NCBI GenBank assembly: GCA_001897445.1
Contig: MKSX01000027.1
Span: 186,001-250,000 of the forward strand
Direction: 5' to 3'
Length of the DNA: 64,000 bases
From: Alphaproteobacteria bacterium 33-17
GTDB lineage: Bacteria > Pseudomonadota > Alphaproteobacteria > Rickettsiales > 33-17
The notes beneath the pieces are model-generated. The model ran no database searches and was not told the origin of the DNA. It saw nothing but the letters and a program-made list of their open reading frames with translations. This document shows positions 19,520 to 26,932 of this stretch, one piece after another; position 1 is the first letter of the stretch, and each line of letters opens with the position of its first letter. Made by a program: the position numbers and the translations under genes.

Positions 19520-19828
19520 TTTGCAATACCCTTAAATTTATATTAATTATACATATACTCTTAATTATTAATTAACTATTAAAAAATTAATAATTTCCCT
19601 TCTTAGTTTGGTCATTATACATATATTTTTAATTTACGCAAGCATGGGTTGAAAATTTTATTTCTATATATATCAGAGAGTTATCTTTTCGTAAGAAAAA
19701 AATTTTATAAATCGCTATCAATTAACAGCTAATTTATAATAACGTTATTTACTTCACTTAAAACTTGAAAAAAACATGTAATATATAGTAACATATAAAT
19801 ATATATTAATTATGGTATCGGTATAATT
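19520..19828. other. AT-rich intergenic region between divergent genes
   Basis: No gene is seen. The stretch must hold the promoters of the 19136 gene (minus) and mlaA (plus). A weak candidate for mlaA is TTGAAA (19765-19770) with TAACAT (19789-19794), spacing 18. The rest is simple AT-rich sequence with short TATATA and TTAATTAAT runs. Confidence 0.4.
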
Positions 19829-20563
19829 ATGCGCGTAGCTTATATAATGGCTTTGGTATTAGGTTTTTCTTCAGCAGCAAATGCAGCAAACTTAAATTTA
19901 TTAGAGAAAGATGATTTTGATGAATACGGCATGCATTTTGAAGTTATTCAGGATCCATTTGAAAAATTAAACAGAGCTATATATAGCTTCAATAAAGGTT
20001 TGGATACAGTTGCTTTAGAACCAATATCAAAAGTTTATAAAAAAGTAGTACCAGATTTTGCAAAAAACAGAGTTAATGATTTCTTTGTAAATTTGAGTGA
20101 ACCAGTATCTATGATAAATCATTTATTACAAGGTAACGGCGAAGGATTTTTCCAAAGTTTTTCAAGATTCTTAGTTAATTCTACATTAGGCTTACTTGGA
20201 ACAATGGATATTGCAGGACTTAATGGTGTAAAGAAAATGAACACAGGCTTTGCTGATACAATGGCTAATGCCTGCATAACAAGCGGCTCATATGTAGTTC
20301 TTCCTATTTTAGGACCTTCATCTACACGCGATACTTTTGGTTTGGTTCTTGATAGCGTTTCTGATCCATTTAATTATATATTACATAAAGATGCTACACT
20401 TTCACTTAAAGGATTGCAAATCGTTCATAATCGTGATAAATATGCACAGTATTTGAAAGATATCAAGGACTTATCTTTTGATGAATACACAATGGTGAAA
20501 AGCACATATTCACAAAAACAACGTAAGCTAAAAAACTGTAAACCAGGTAAAAATAATGCTTAA
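19829..20563 (+). CDS. mlaA: MlaA/VacJ family outer-membrane lipid-transport protein
   Basis: A 244-residue protein with an N-terminal signal peptide (residues 1-20, 'YIMALVLGFSSAANA') and the family hallmark 'DPFEKLNRAIYSFNKGLD' (about 44-61), followed by 'LSEPVSMINHLLQG' and 'FSRFLVNSTLGLLG'. MlaA removes mislocalised phospholipids from the outer leaflet of the outer membrane and passes them to MlaC. No cysteine lies near the cleavage site, so unlike E. coli MlaA this protein is not expected to be lipidated. It overlaps mlaC by 8 bases, which places the outer-membrane and periplasmic components in one operon; mlaFED are not in the window. Confidence 0.93.
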   Translation: MRVAYIMALVLGFSSAANAANLNLLEKDDFDEYGMHFEVIQDPFEKLNRAIYSFNKGLDTVALEPISKVYKKVVPDFAKNRVNDFFVNLSEPVSMINHLLQGNGEGFFQSFSRFLVNSTLGLLGTMDIAGLNGVKKMNTGFADTMANACITSGSYVVLPILGPSSTRDTFGLVLDSVSDPFNYILHKDATLSLKGLQIVHNRDKYAQYLKDIKDLSFDEYTMVKSTYSQKQRKLKNCKPGKNNA

Positions 20564-21173
20564 ATCTCTAAAATTATTTACTACAATTATCTTAAGTGCG
20601 AATCTTGCATTTGCTAACAGCGCCGATGATATTAATACAAGCAAAGACTTTATAACTAAATTAAGTGAAGATACAATATCGTTAATTCAAGACACAAAAC
20701 TTGAAGAAAAAAAGAAATTTAATTTGCTTAAAGATAAATTCCTGGAAAACGTCGACATTAAATGGATTTCACGTTTCGTTTTAGGACCAAATTTCAGAGA
20801 ATTAACATCTGCTCAGCAAGATGAATTTTCAAATCTTTACAGAGAATTCCTTGTTAATGCTTATGTTCCAAAATTCAAAGAGTTTAATCAGGATAAAATC
20901 CGCATTGAATCTGCATCGCAAATTGGCGAACACAGATATAAAGTTTCTACATTAATTGACAGAGTGAACAACCCTGATGTTAAAGTAGAATATATGATTA
21001 AACCAAGCCAAACTAAAGTTGGAAGCTTACAGATTTATGACATTGTAGCAGAAGATGTTAGCATGATCACAAATCATAGAACAGAATTTACATCAGTTAT
21101 TGCCGAGAAAGGTTATGACGGTATGATTGCTCATCTTAAAAAGATGATTAATCAAGAAAAAAGAATGGACTAA
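20556..21173 (+). CDS. mlaC: MlaC/Ttg2D-type periplasmic phospholipid-binding protein
   Basis: A 205-residue protein with a signal peptide (about residues 1-20, 'FTTIILSANLAFA'). The mature part has 'WISRFVLGPNFRELTSAQQDEF' followed by 'REFLVNAYVPKFKEF', and near the end 'IYDIVAEDVSMITNHRTEF', the standard landmarks of the MlaC (tolerance Ttg2) family. It ferries phospholipid between MlaA at the outer membrane and the MlaFEDB complex at the inner membrane. The start overlaps the mlaA stop by 8 bases. Confidence 0.93.
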   Translation: MLKSLKLFTTIILSANLAFANSADDINTSKDFITKLSEDTISLIQDTKLEEKKKFNLLKDKFLENVDIKWISRFVLGPNFRELTSAQQDEFSNLYREFLVNAYVPKFKEFNQDKIRIESASQIGEHRYKVSTLIDRVNNPDVKVEYMIKPSQTKVGSLQIYDIVAEDVSMITNHRTEFTSVIAEKGYDGMIAHLKKMINQEKRMD

Positions 21174-21201
21174 TTCCATATAATCAATAATAATAAAGCT
21201 T

Positions 21202-21696
21202 TTATTTCTTCAATTTCAGGACTGGCTTTTCTTTATCCCAGTAAAAAACAACCTGATCATTTACCCTTAATGGTTTTTTTTCTGTGATTCTTAAAGTATA
21301 ATTTTGTGTGTCATCACAATAAACATTATACTCATAAGTTCCAGAACCCGCTTTATTGAAGTCATAAACATATCCACCTGTTCCACCTATTACAGCACCA
21401 GAAGCAGAACCTACCAACATTCCACTAACAACAAGAACTGGTATTGACTCAGCCCCCATTCCAAAAGTCATTGCTGTAAGCGCCATTCCGGTCATAGCAC
21501 CTGCGGTAGCACCAAAAAAACCACCTACTAATGCTCCTGTTCCAGCTCCGACTGCAGTACCTTTCGATGGGCTATATTTCTTACCTTCAACATTCTCAAC
21601 AGAAGAAACATAGCAATTTTTATGATGAGGAGGTAATTTTGTTTTACAACTTGATAACAAAATTGCAGCTATCAAAATAATTATTCTAATCATCAA
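21202..21696 (-). CDS. Glycine-zipper lipoprotein
   Basis: A 164-residue protein with a lipoprotein signal: a hydrophobic run (about residues 3-13), lipobox LLSSC and lipidated C17. Residues 45-110 are a glycine-zipper membrane segment of repeated small-residue spacing ('GAGTGALVGGFFGATAGAM', 'GMLVGSASGAVIGGTGGYV'). The C-terminal 50 residues form a small polar domain. This layout resembles the 17-kDa-antigen/SlyB type of envelope lipoprotein found in Rickettsiales and other Proteobacteria, though I cannot show homology. The gene is convergent to mlaC, with 28 bases between stops, and is separate from its upstream neighbour. Confidence 0.85.
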   Translation of the reverse strand: MMIRIIILIAAILLSSCKTKLPPHHKNCYVSSVENVEGKKYSPSKGTAVGAGTGALVGGFFGATAGAMTGMALTAMTFGMGAESIPVLVVSGMLVGSASGAVIGGTGGYVYDFNKAGSGTYEYNVYCDDTQNYTLRITEKKPLRVNDQVVFYWDKEKPVLKLKK

Positions 21697-21723
21697 ATCT
21701 ACCTTTATTTATTTTTGATAAAG

Positions 21724-22395
21724 CTATTGAACGCCTAACTCTTGCTTAACTTTATTAAAGTTATCATCAGACATTTCAACTACCTTTTCTCTATAAACTA
21801 AAGTTAATGGATTTAATAAGTCTGTAAAACCATGTACTTTAGACGTAACTCGGTGGGTTAAGCTTGACGAGTATGTACCAGATTGAGTCATGACTTGCTC
21901 ATATTTATCTGACACATCGTTTTTATACTCAACAAAACCCCTTCCATTATAAGGATTAATTAAATCAGATATTATTCCGCCTACAAAACCTAATTTTTTC
22001 TCTATCCATCCACAAAATATAAAATGCTGATCTCTAACTCTTGTCATAGTATTGCCAATGCTTGTTTTAGTACTGTCTTTAATAGGAAGTTTGCAAATAA
22101 TTTTTTCAAATGTAAATCTATAGATATCTGTTTTTGCTAAAAAACTACCAGCAACGTATGCAGATACGTATTTTGCCGCCATAAATATACTGCTGCGAGC
22201 TGCCGAACCTAATAATAATCCAAACACGTTAAAGCCAAGCACAGATAACCCCGCACCTAAAGCAAATCTAGATAATGATAATAATGTACCTTTAGAGAAG
22301 AACCCTTTTTGACTAACATTTCTAATTTTTGCATGTTTAGCGTAAGATGCTGCAAATTTTTCGTGATTTTCATCGTTAAATTGTAGTTTTGCCAT
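21724..22395 (-). CDS. Hypothetical membrane-associated protein
   Basis: About 223 residues, starting at MAKLQF because a GGGA ribosome binding site lies 8 bases upstream of that ATG; an in-frame ATG 12 bases further upstream is less well placed. Two hydrophobic segments occupy about residues 38-85 ('LSLSRFALGAGLSVLGFNVF' and 'AAKYVSAYVAGSFLA'). The remainder is soluble, with a Ser/Thr-rich stretch near residues 165-185. I do not recognise a family. It lies 27 bases upstream of the glycine-zipper lipoprotein gene and could be co-transcribed with it. Confidence 0.7.
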   Translation of the reverse strand: MAKLQFNDENHEKFAASYAKHAKIRNVSQKGFFSKGTLLSLSRFALGAGLSVLGFNVFGLLLGSAARSSIFMAAKYVSAYVAGSFLAKTDIYRFTFEKIICKLPIKDSTKTSIGNTMTRVRDQHFIFCGWIEKKLGFVGGIISDLINPYNGRGFVEYKNDVSDKYEQVMTQSGTYSSSLTHRVTSKVHGFTDLLNPLTLVYREKVVEMSDDNFNKVKQELGVQ

Positions 22396-22482
22396 AATAT
22401 TTCCCATTATTTATTATTAAACAAGCAAATTATACAATATATTAACGACTTGTCAATGATTAATTAACTTAAAATTAATAAA

Positions 22483-24555
22483 TTAACCAGCGTTTACTAA
22501 ATTCTGCACTGAGCCATAATTAAATAATTCTAGCAAAAATCTTGTTTTTTCAGGGAGTTCCTTAACGCCTATCGCTATCAAGTGATCAGCCTCCTGATTC
22601 GCAAGTTCCAGAAGCTCTTTGTCGTTAGGAAATAATGCATATTTAAAAAATAAGCCACCGCTTTGGCGCGTACCAAGCACCTCACCGCCACCACGCAGCT
22701 CTAAATCTTGCTCAGCTAAACAAAAACCATCCTGACTATCACGCATAGCATTAAGGCGCTTCATACCCACAGCGCTTACTTGCTTAGAATATAGCAAAAT
22801 GCAATAAGATTCCAAATGGCTTCGTCCTACGCGCCCCCTAAGCTGATGAAGCTGCGCAAGACCAAAACGTTCGGCATTTTCAATTACTATGCATGTTGCT
22901 GTTGGAACATTAACGCCAACCTCAACAACAGTAGTTGATACCAAAATATTAATATCTGAGCTAAAAGCAAAACGCTCCATAATCTCGTTTTTTTCCTGAT
23001 TTTTCATCTGTCCATGCAGCATTGCAACCTGAGATCCATACATTTTTTGCAGATCAAGGAATCTATCATTTACAGAAATAGCATCTATATTTTCAGATTC
23101 TTCAACAAGAGTGCAAATCCAGTATATTTTCTCGCCTTTATCTATAAATTTTTGAAGAGATCTTTTAAGTTCCTCAAGCTTTGCAAAATTTACACATTTT
23201 GTATCGATTGGCTTTCTACCTTCTGGCTTAATATCATTAATGGAAACGTCAATGTCACCATAATTTGCAAGCATAAGCGTACGCGGAATTGGGGTTGCCG
23301 TCATAAGTAATACATCGGTTGCCTGCCCTTTTTCAGCAAGCATTAGCCTTTGTTTTACGCCAAATCTGTGTTGCTCATCAATAACTGCAAGCTTAAGGTT
23401 GTGAAATTTAATATTATCCTGAATAAGGGAATGCGTACCAACTATTATATCAAGCTCACCATTTTCACATTTTTGGATATTTTCTTGCTTTAATTTAGAT
23501 GGCATCGCGTTTTTCAGCATGCCAACCCTTAATCCAAAAGGCTCCAGCATCTCGCTTATACCATAATAATGCTGCTGAGCTAATATATCTGTAGGAGCCA
23601 TAATAACACTCTGCCCGCCTTCAGAGATCGCGGCAAGCATAGAAATAACGGCTATAATGGTTTTTCCACTACCAACATCACCCTGCACTAAACGCATCAT
23701 AGTTTTATCTGACTTTAAATCATGAAAAATTTCGCGCAAAACCTTTTGCTGGCTCTCAGTTAAGGTAAATTTAAGGCTGGCTACAAGCTTTTTGATATTA
23801 TCGTTATTTATATGTAGTGGCTGCTTTATTGCTTTTTGCTCAACCTCACGTGAGTGCTTTAACATAATGGTATGAGCCAGCAGCTCATCCATAGCTAGGC
23901 GTCTTATTGCATTGTCATAATCTTCTCTTGAGCAAGGAACCTGGTAGTGCATTTTTTGCAGCGCTTCTTTAAAGCTTGAAAAGTTAAAATGCCTGATAAA
24001 TCTGGCTGGTAGCCACTCAAGTTCATCCTCTACATGAAGTATACAGCGGTCAATTAAGCTACTGATAATCTTAGAATTAATACCATATGTAAGCGGATAT
24101 TTTGCTTCCACTTTTCTAATTATATTTAGCTCTTTAGAAGTATAAAAATCAGGATGCACCAGCTGCATTTTATTCATAAAGAATGTAATTTTACCTACGA
24201 AAGTATATGACTCGCCAATTTTAACCTTTGGTAAAATATGATATGGCACGAAATTGAAGAACACTACATCTAGTGGCTTATCAAGCACTTCGCATTCTAT
24301 AGTAATTCTGTGTTTATGATTTCGTGGTAAATTTTTATATGGCGGAACTTTAATAACTTTAGCTTCTATAATATATGTAATGCTGGGATCTATGCTTTGA
24401 AGCGAGTCTAAATGCTGTTTGTGTTCCGCACCGAACGGTCTGTGCATTAATAAATCTTTAATAGTGTATATACCAAGGCGATGAAATGCCTCTTCTAATT
24501 TTTCGCCTACGCCTTTTAATATTCCAACTGGTTTAAATAAGTAATTATCAAGCAT
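22483..24555 (-). CDS. recG: ATP-dependent DNA helicase RecG
   Basis: About 690 residues, starting at MLDNYLFKPVG. The longer frame that begins at 24630 runs antiparallel to no gene but overlaps the coding end of the flavin reductase, and RecG proteins begin at this motif. An N-terminal OB 'wedge' domain is followed by helicase motifs: Walker A 'QGDVGSGKT', motif II 'DEQHRFG' (the usual RecG DEQH), 'LLMTATPIPRTL', and motifs V-VI 'TTVVEVGVNVP' and 'QLRGRVGRS'. RecG remodels stalled forks and branched DNA. It begins one base after the stop of the upstream flavin reductase, so the two are tightly coupled. Confidence 0.96.
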   Translation of the reverse strand: MLDNYLFKPVGILKGVGEKLEEAFHRLGIYTIKDLLMHRPFGAEHKQHLDSLQSIDPSITYIIEAKVIKVPPYKNLPRNHKHRITIECEVLDKPLDVVFFNFVPYHILPKVKIGESYTFVGKITFFMNKMQLVHPDFYTSKELNIIRKVEAKYPLTYGINSKIISSLIDRCILHVEDELEWLPARFIRHFNFSSFKEALQKMHYQVPCSREDYDNAIRRLAMDELLAHTIMLKHSREVEQKAIKQPLHINNDNIKKLVASLKFTLTESQQKVLREIFHDLKSDKTMMRLVQGDVGSGKTIIAVISMLAAISEGGQSVIMAPTDILAQQHYYGISEMLEPFGLRVGMLKNAMPSKLKQENIQKCENGELDIIVGTHSLIQDNIKFHNLKLAVIDEQHRFGVKQRLMLAEKGQATDVLLMTATPIPRTLMLANYGDIDVSINDIKPEGRKPIDTKCVNFAKLEELKRSLQKFIDKGEKIYWICTLVEESENIDAISVNDRFLDLQKMYGSQVAMLHGQMKNQEKNEIMERFAFSSDINILVSTTVVEVGVNVPTATCIVIENAERFGLAQLHQLRGRVGRSHLESYCILLYSKQVSAVGMKRLNAMRDSQDGFCLAEQDLELRGGGEVLGTRQSGGLFFKYALFPNDKELLELANQEADHLIAIGVKELPEKTRFLLELFNYGSVQNLVNAG

Positions 24556-24556
24556 T

Positions 24557-25147
24557 TTAAACAGGCTGTGGTGAGTGGTGATATGCACCTCTAAAGTAAA
24601 TAAGTGGGTTCTTTTTATCAGCTTTTGCAACGTCTAAATGGATTACCTTACCTATAATAATGTAATGATCACCTGCTTCATAATCAGTAAATTTTTCGCA
24701 TTCCATAAATGAAAGATTCGGAAGTATTATTGGCGAACCTGTTGCCCCTAATACGTAATTTATGCCATCCCATTTATCAGGATTGCTAGATGAAAAACTT
24801 TTAGCAATATTATGCTGAGAGTAATCAAGAATAGTTACAGCAAACGAATCGCTTTCTAAAAAAGCACCCAAAGAACGTGAAGATTTATTAAGGCAAAAAA
24901 GCACTAATGGCGGCTTAAGTGAAACAGAAGTAAAAGAATTAACAGTTAAGGCATAAAGCTCACCGTTAGAATCTGAGGTAGAAACCACTGTAATTCCAGT
25001 AGAATAATGGCTTAAGCATTCTTTAAAGTCTTTTTCTGAAAAATTCCCACCTAACACGCTTTCCTCTATATAGTAATGGTTTTCACCTGTATTATATAAG
25101 GATATCTGCATATTTTGCAATACATTAATAATGTTTGAAACTAGCAT
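24557..25147 (-). CDS. Flavin reductase-like (FMN-binding split-barrel) protein
   Basis: A 196-residue protein. From about residue 37 it shows the flavin reductase pattern: 'HYSTGITVVSTSDSNGELYALTVNSF', 'SLKPPLVLFCLNKSS', 'FAVTILDYSQHNIAKSF' and the C-terminal 'GDHYIIIGKVIHL'. Enzymes of this family reduce FMN or FAD with NAD(P)H, often for a partner oxygenase, which is not in the window. The first 30-35 residues do not match the family, and the ATG at 25147 lacks a ribosome binding site; an internal start (residue 13) is possible. The stop is one base before recG. Confidence 0.82.
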   Translation of the reverse strand: MLVSNIINVLQNMQISLYNTGENHYYIEESVLGGNFSEKDFKECLSHYSTGITVVSTSDSNGELYALTVNSFTSVSLKPPLVLFCLNKSSRSLGAFLESDSFAVTILDYSQHNIAKSFSSSNPDKWDGINYVLGATGSPIILPNLSFMECEKFTDYEAGDHYIIIGKVIHLDVAKADKKNPLIYFRGAYHHSPQPV

Positions 25148-25181
25148 TTAAATAATTTTTAGAAAAATTACAAATAAGTGC

Positions 25182-25210
25182 TTGACTAGTTTAGAAAAGA
25201 TGTATATAAA
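25182..25210 (+). promoter_or_regulatory. Promoter of tRNA-Val
   Basis: TTGACT (25182-25187) and TATAAA (25205-25210), with 17 bases between, match the primary sigma-factor consensus well. The tRNA begins 40 bases after the -10 element. Confidence 0.8.
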
Positions 25211-25249
25211 ACTCCCTTGTGATTCAGATACAAATCACATCCTTTTAGG

Positions 25250-25325
25250 GGGCGATTAGCTCAGTTGGTAGAGCGTTACGTTTACACCGTAATGGTCGGC
25301 GGTTCGAGTCCGTCATCGCCCACCA
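25250..25325 (+). tRNA. tRNA-Val (anticodon UAC)
   Basis: A complete cloverleaf can be drawn: acceptor GGGCGAT pairs with ATCGCCC, the D arm is TAGCTCAGTTGGTAGAGC, the anticodon stem TTACG/CGTAA holds loop TTTACAC (anticodon TAC), and the T arm has GGTTCGAGTCC. The terminal CCA is encoded (25323-25325). Confidence 0.97.
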
Positions 25326-25359
25326 ATATTTCCATACACAAACTATTAGTTATATTACT

Positions 25360-25397
25360 AGATTGCCACAAAATGCAAGGCATTTTTCGCAATGACA
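25360..25397. repeat. Dispersed palindromic repeat, family A
   Basis: AGATTGCCACAAAATG at one end and TTTTTCGCAATGACA at the other match the copy at 16227 apart from the centre, which is CAAGGCA in place of CTTTGCA. It lies in non-coding DNA downstream of tRNA-Val. Confidence 0.75.
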
Positions 25398-25412
25398 ACA
25401 GGGTGTTACAGC

Positions 25413-25451
25413 CAGGTCATTGCAAGCAAAATGTAATTCTGCGCGGCAATC
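25413..25451. repeat. Family A-like repeat in inverted orientation
   Basis: The ends AGGTCATTGC and CGGCAATCT are the reverse complement of the ends of the copy at 25360, while the centre differs. Together, 25360-25451 form a large imperfect inverted repeat that could fold on itself after tRNA-Val. A further, weaker element (CTACGCACTTCTCGGAATGACAT) occupies 25494-25516. Confidence 0.6.
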
Positions 25452-25523
25452 TATGAGATAATGCCAGAGTTTTACTAAATTCCCACGATGGTAGCTACGC
25501 ACTTCTCGGAATGACATAGCTGT

Positions 25524-26789
25524 CTACTTTGGAATTTCTTGTCCGCCCTTTGGCTTGCTTCCACCCGGTAAAGTAGGGGCAACAGGCTCTATAGATGGAT
25601 TATTCTTTGCCTTTTGCTCAACAAACAATTTGTGTTCCATTAATGCATTTGAAGAAGATTTAAACTTATCCATATCTTCCTTAGATAAAGATTTTACAGG
25701 AGGAGCTGGTGGTGGAACTGGTATTTCTCCTGCAGATGCAGCCGCTGGAGCTCTTAATGGTGGTGGTGGTGGAGCGGGAGGTGCTGGAGGCGCAGCGGGT
25801 TCTAGAGCTGGGTCATTTAGCGGAAGGTTATCGCCAACTTCCTGATCCCTAGTTTGCCCACGACCAGGTTCTTGTCCTCTACCTTTAATGCCAGCTATAT
25901 CTGGAATTATCTCTTCACCTTCGAAATCAATTTTATTTTTACGACCATATTTTATACCAATATCTACTGCTGCAAATATCAGAGTAACACAAGCTAGCGC
26001 AATACCCGCAGGTGGGAAAACAAAAACTGCCGCTACCGCAAATGCACATAATAAACCATATATAGTTGTTCTGTCAGCAGGTGTGAGCCAATCCTTTCTG
26101 TATTTAGCAGTACCTTTCGCTGTATCAAAACCTTGAGCCTCACCTAAATTCTGTACACCCAGCTCTTGTGCATCACCAAGACCTGCAGGGTCTGGCGCGG
26201 GTGGAGTTGCACCTTGCGCTGCTGCTGGAGCGTTACTTAAGTCGCGCTCTTTAAAACCCAGCTCAGACATTCTATTTGAGATCTGACCTTTAAAATCCTC
26301 TAATTTATCAACAAGAGGCTTTACAATTCCTGCATCTATTGATTTGTGATTTTTCAAATAATCTAAATGACTATTGATTAAGTTATATGAGTTTTCAAAG
26401 CCCTGCTTTACTATATCATCAACATTATAATTTATTACTTCAAAAGGATTTTTAGGATTATCTAATGTTAATGTAGTACCTGCGCGTTCTTCACGTAGAA
26501 TTTCATTAACATTTAACGCCTGTTTTTCAGTCAATATGTGATGATTAACAATATCTTCCATTTCTTTGTAATTAAGACTTAAATGGGTTTTATCATTATC
26601 TATATTTTCAAGTTTATTAGTATCATAGAACTTGTTTCCAGATTCGCCGTAACACAAAGACATTAGCTCAGCAACTTTAGCAGCATTAGCTCTATCCGTT
26701 AAATTAGCACCCTTCAGACTCTTTTCTAAAGAATCTAAATTTTGCATCCTGTTATCAAATAAAGCAAGCAGGTTAATAGCATCTTTCAT
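25524..26789 (-). CDS. Hypothetical proline-rich protein with C-terminal hydrophobic segment, paralogue of the next gene
   Basis: A 421-residue protein. The helical N-terminal domain (about residues 1-180) is homologous to that of the 26933 gene, with shared 'LFDNR--NL--L', 'NHHI-TE-QAL--NE' and 'LDYLKNH' elements. Residues 185-230 are Ala/Pro-rich. A hydrophobic pair of helices ('YGLLCAFAVAAVFVFPPAG' and 'IALACVTLIFAAVDIGI') lies around 245-285, and the C-terminal third contains a polyproline tract ('PAPPAPPPPPLRAP'). Polyproline tracts of this type bind SH3, EVH1 or profilin partners in eukaryotes. The function is unknown; a membrane-inserted or secreted effector is possible. No signal peptide. 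It shares a nearly identical upstream element with its paralogue. Confidence 0.75.
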   Translation of the reverse strand: MKDAINLLALFDNRMQNLDSLEKSLKGANLTDRANAAKVAELMSLCYGESGNKFYDTNKLENIDNDKTHLSLNYKEMEDIVNHHILTEKQALNVNEILREERAGTTLTLDNPKNPFEVINYNVDDIVKQGFENSYNLINSHLDYLKNHKSIDAGIVKPLVDKLEDFKGQISNRMSELGFKERDLSNAPAAAQGATPPAPDPAGLGDAQELGVQNLGEAQGFDTAKGTAKYRKDWLTPADRTTIYGLLCAFAVAAVFVFPPAGIALACVTLIFAAVDIGIKYGRKNKIDFEGEEIIPDIAGIKGRGQEPGRGQTRDQEVGDNLPLNDPALEPAAPPAPPAPPPPPLRAPAAASAGEIPVPPPAPPVKSLSKEDMDKFKSSSNALMEHKLFVEQKAKNNPSIEPVAPTLPGGSKPKGGQEIPK

Positions 26790-26825
26790 AAATACACACC
26801 CAAAATTAAAACATCGTTAACATAT

Positions 26826-26866
26826 ATACTAACATATAAAAAAACAATTTTAAATACTTGAATTCT
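26826..26866 (-). promoter_or_regulatory. Conserved upstream element of the 25524 gene
   Basis: A 41-base sequence starting ATACTAACATATAAAAA on the plus strand is 37/41 identical to the element at 28928 upstream of the paralogue. Both lie about 35-40 bases before the start codon. On the minus strand it offers TTTAAA, 17 bases, then TAGTAT as a possible promoter. Confidence 0.6.
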
Positions 26867-26932
26867 ATCCAAATAATATTTATCGCAGTTTTTCCTTTTA
26901 TTTTAGGAACTTAGCGATATTTTTAACAAAGA

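Noticed and set aside
24556..24630. Longer N-terminus for RecG
   Set aside because: The 25 extra residues are read from the end of the flavin reductase gene and do not resemble RecG; MLDNYLFKPVG is the family-type start.
25265..25456. Open frame through tRNA-Val and the downstream repeats
   Set aside because: It lies inside the tRNA and the palindromic elements, so it cannot be a normal gene.
25555..26136. Two glycine/alanine-rich frames opposite the 25524 gene
   Set aside because: Antisense to the polyproline and Ala-rich coding segment; the glycine runs come from reverse-complemented proline codons.
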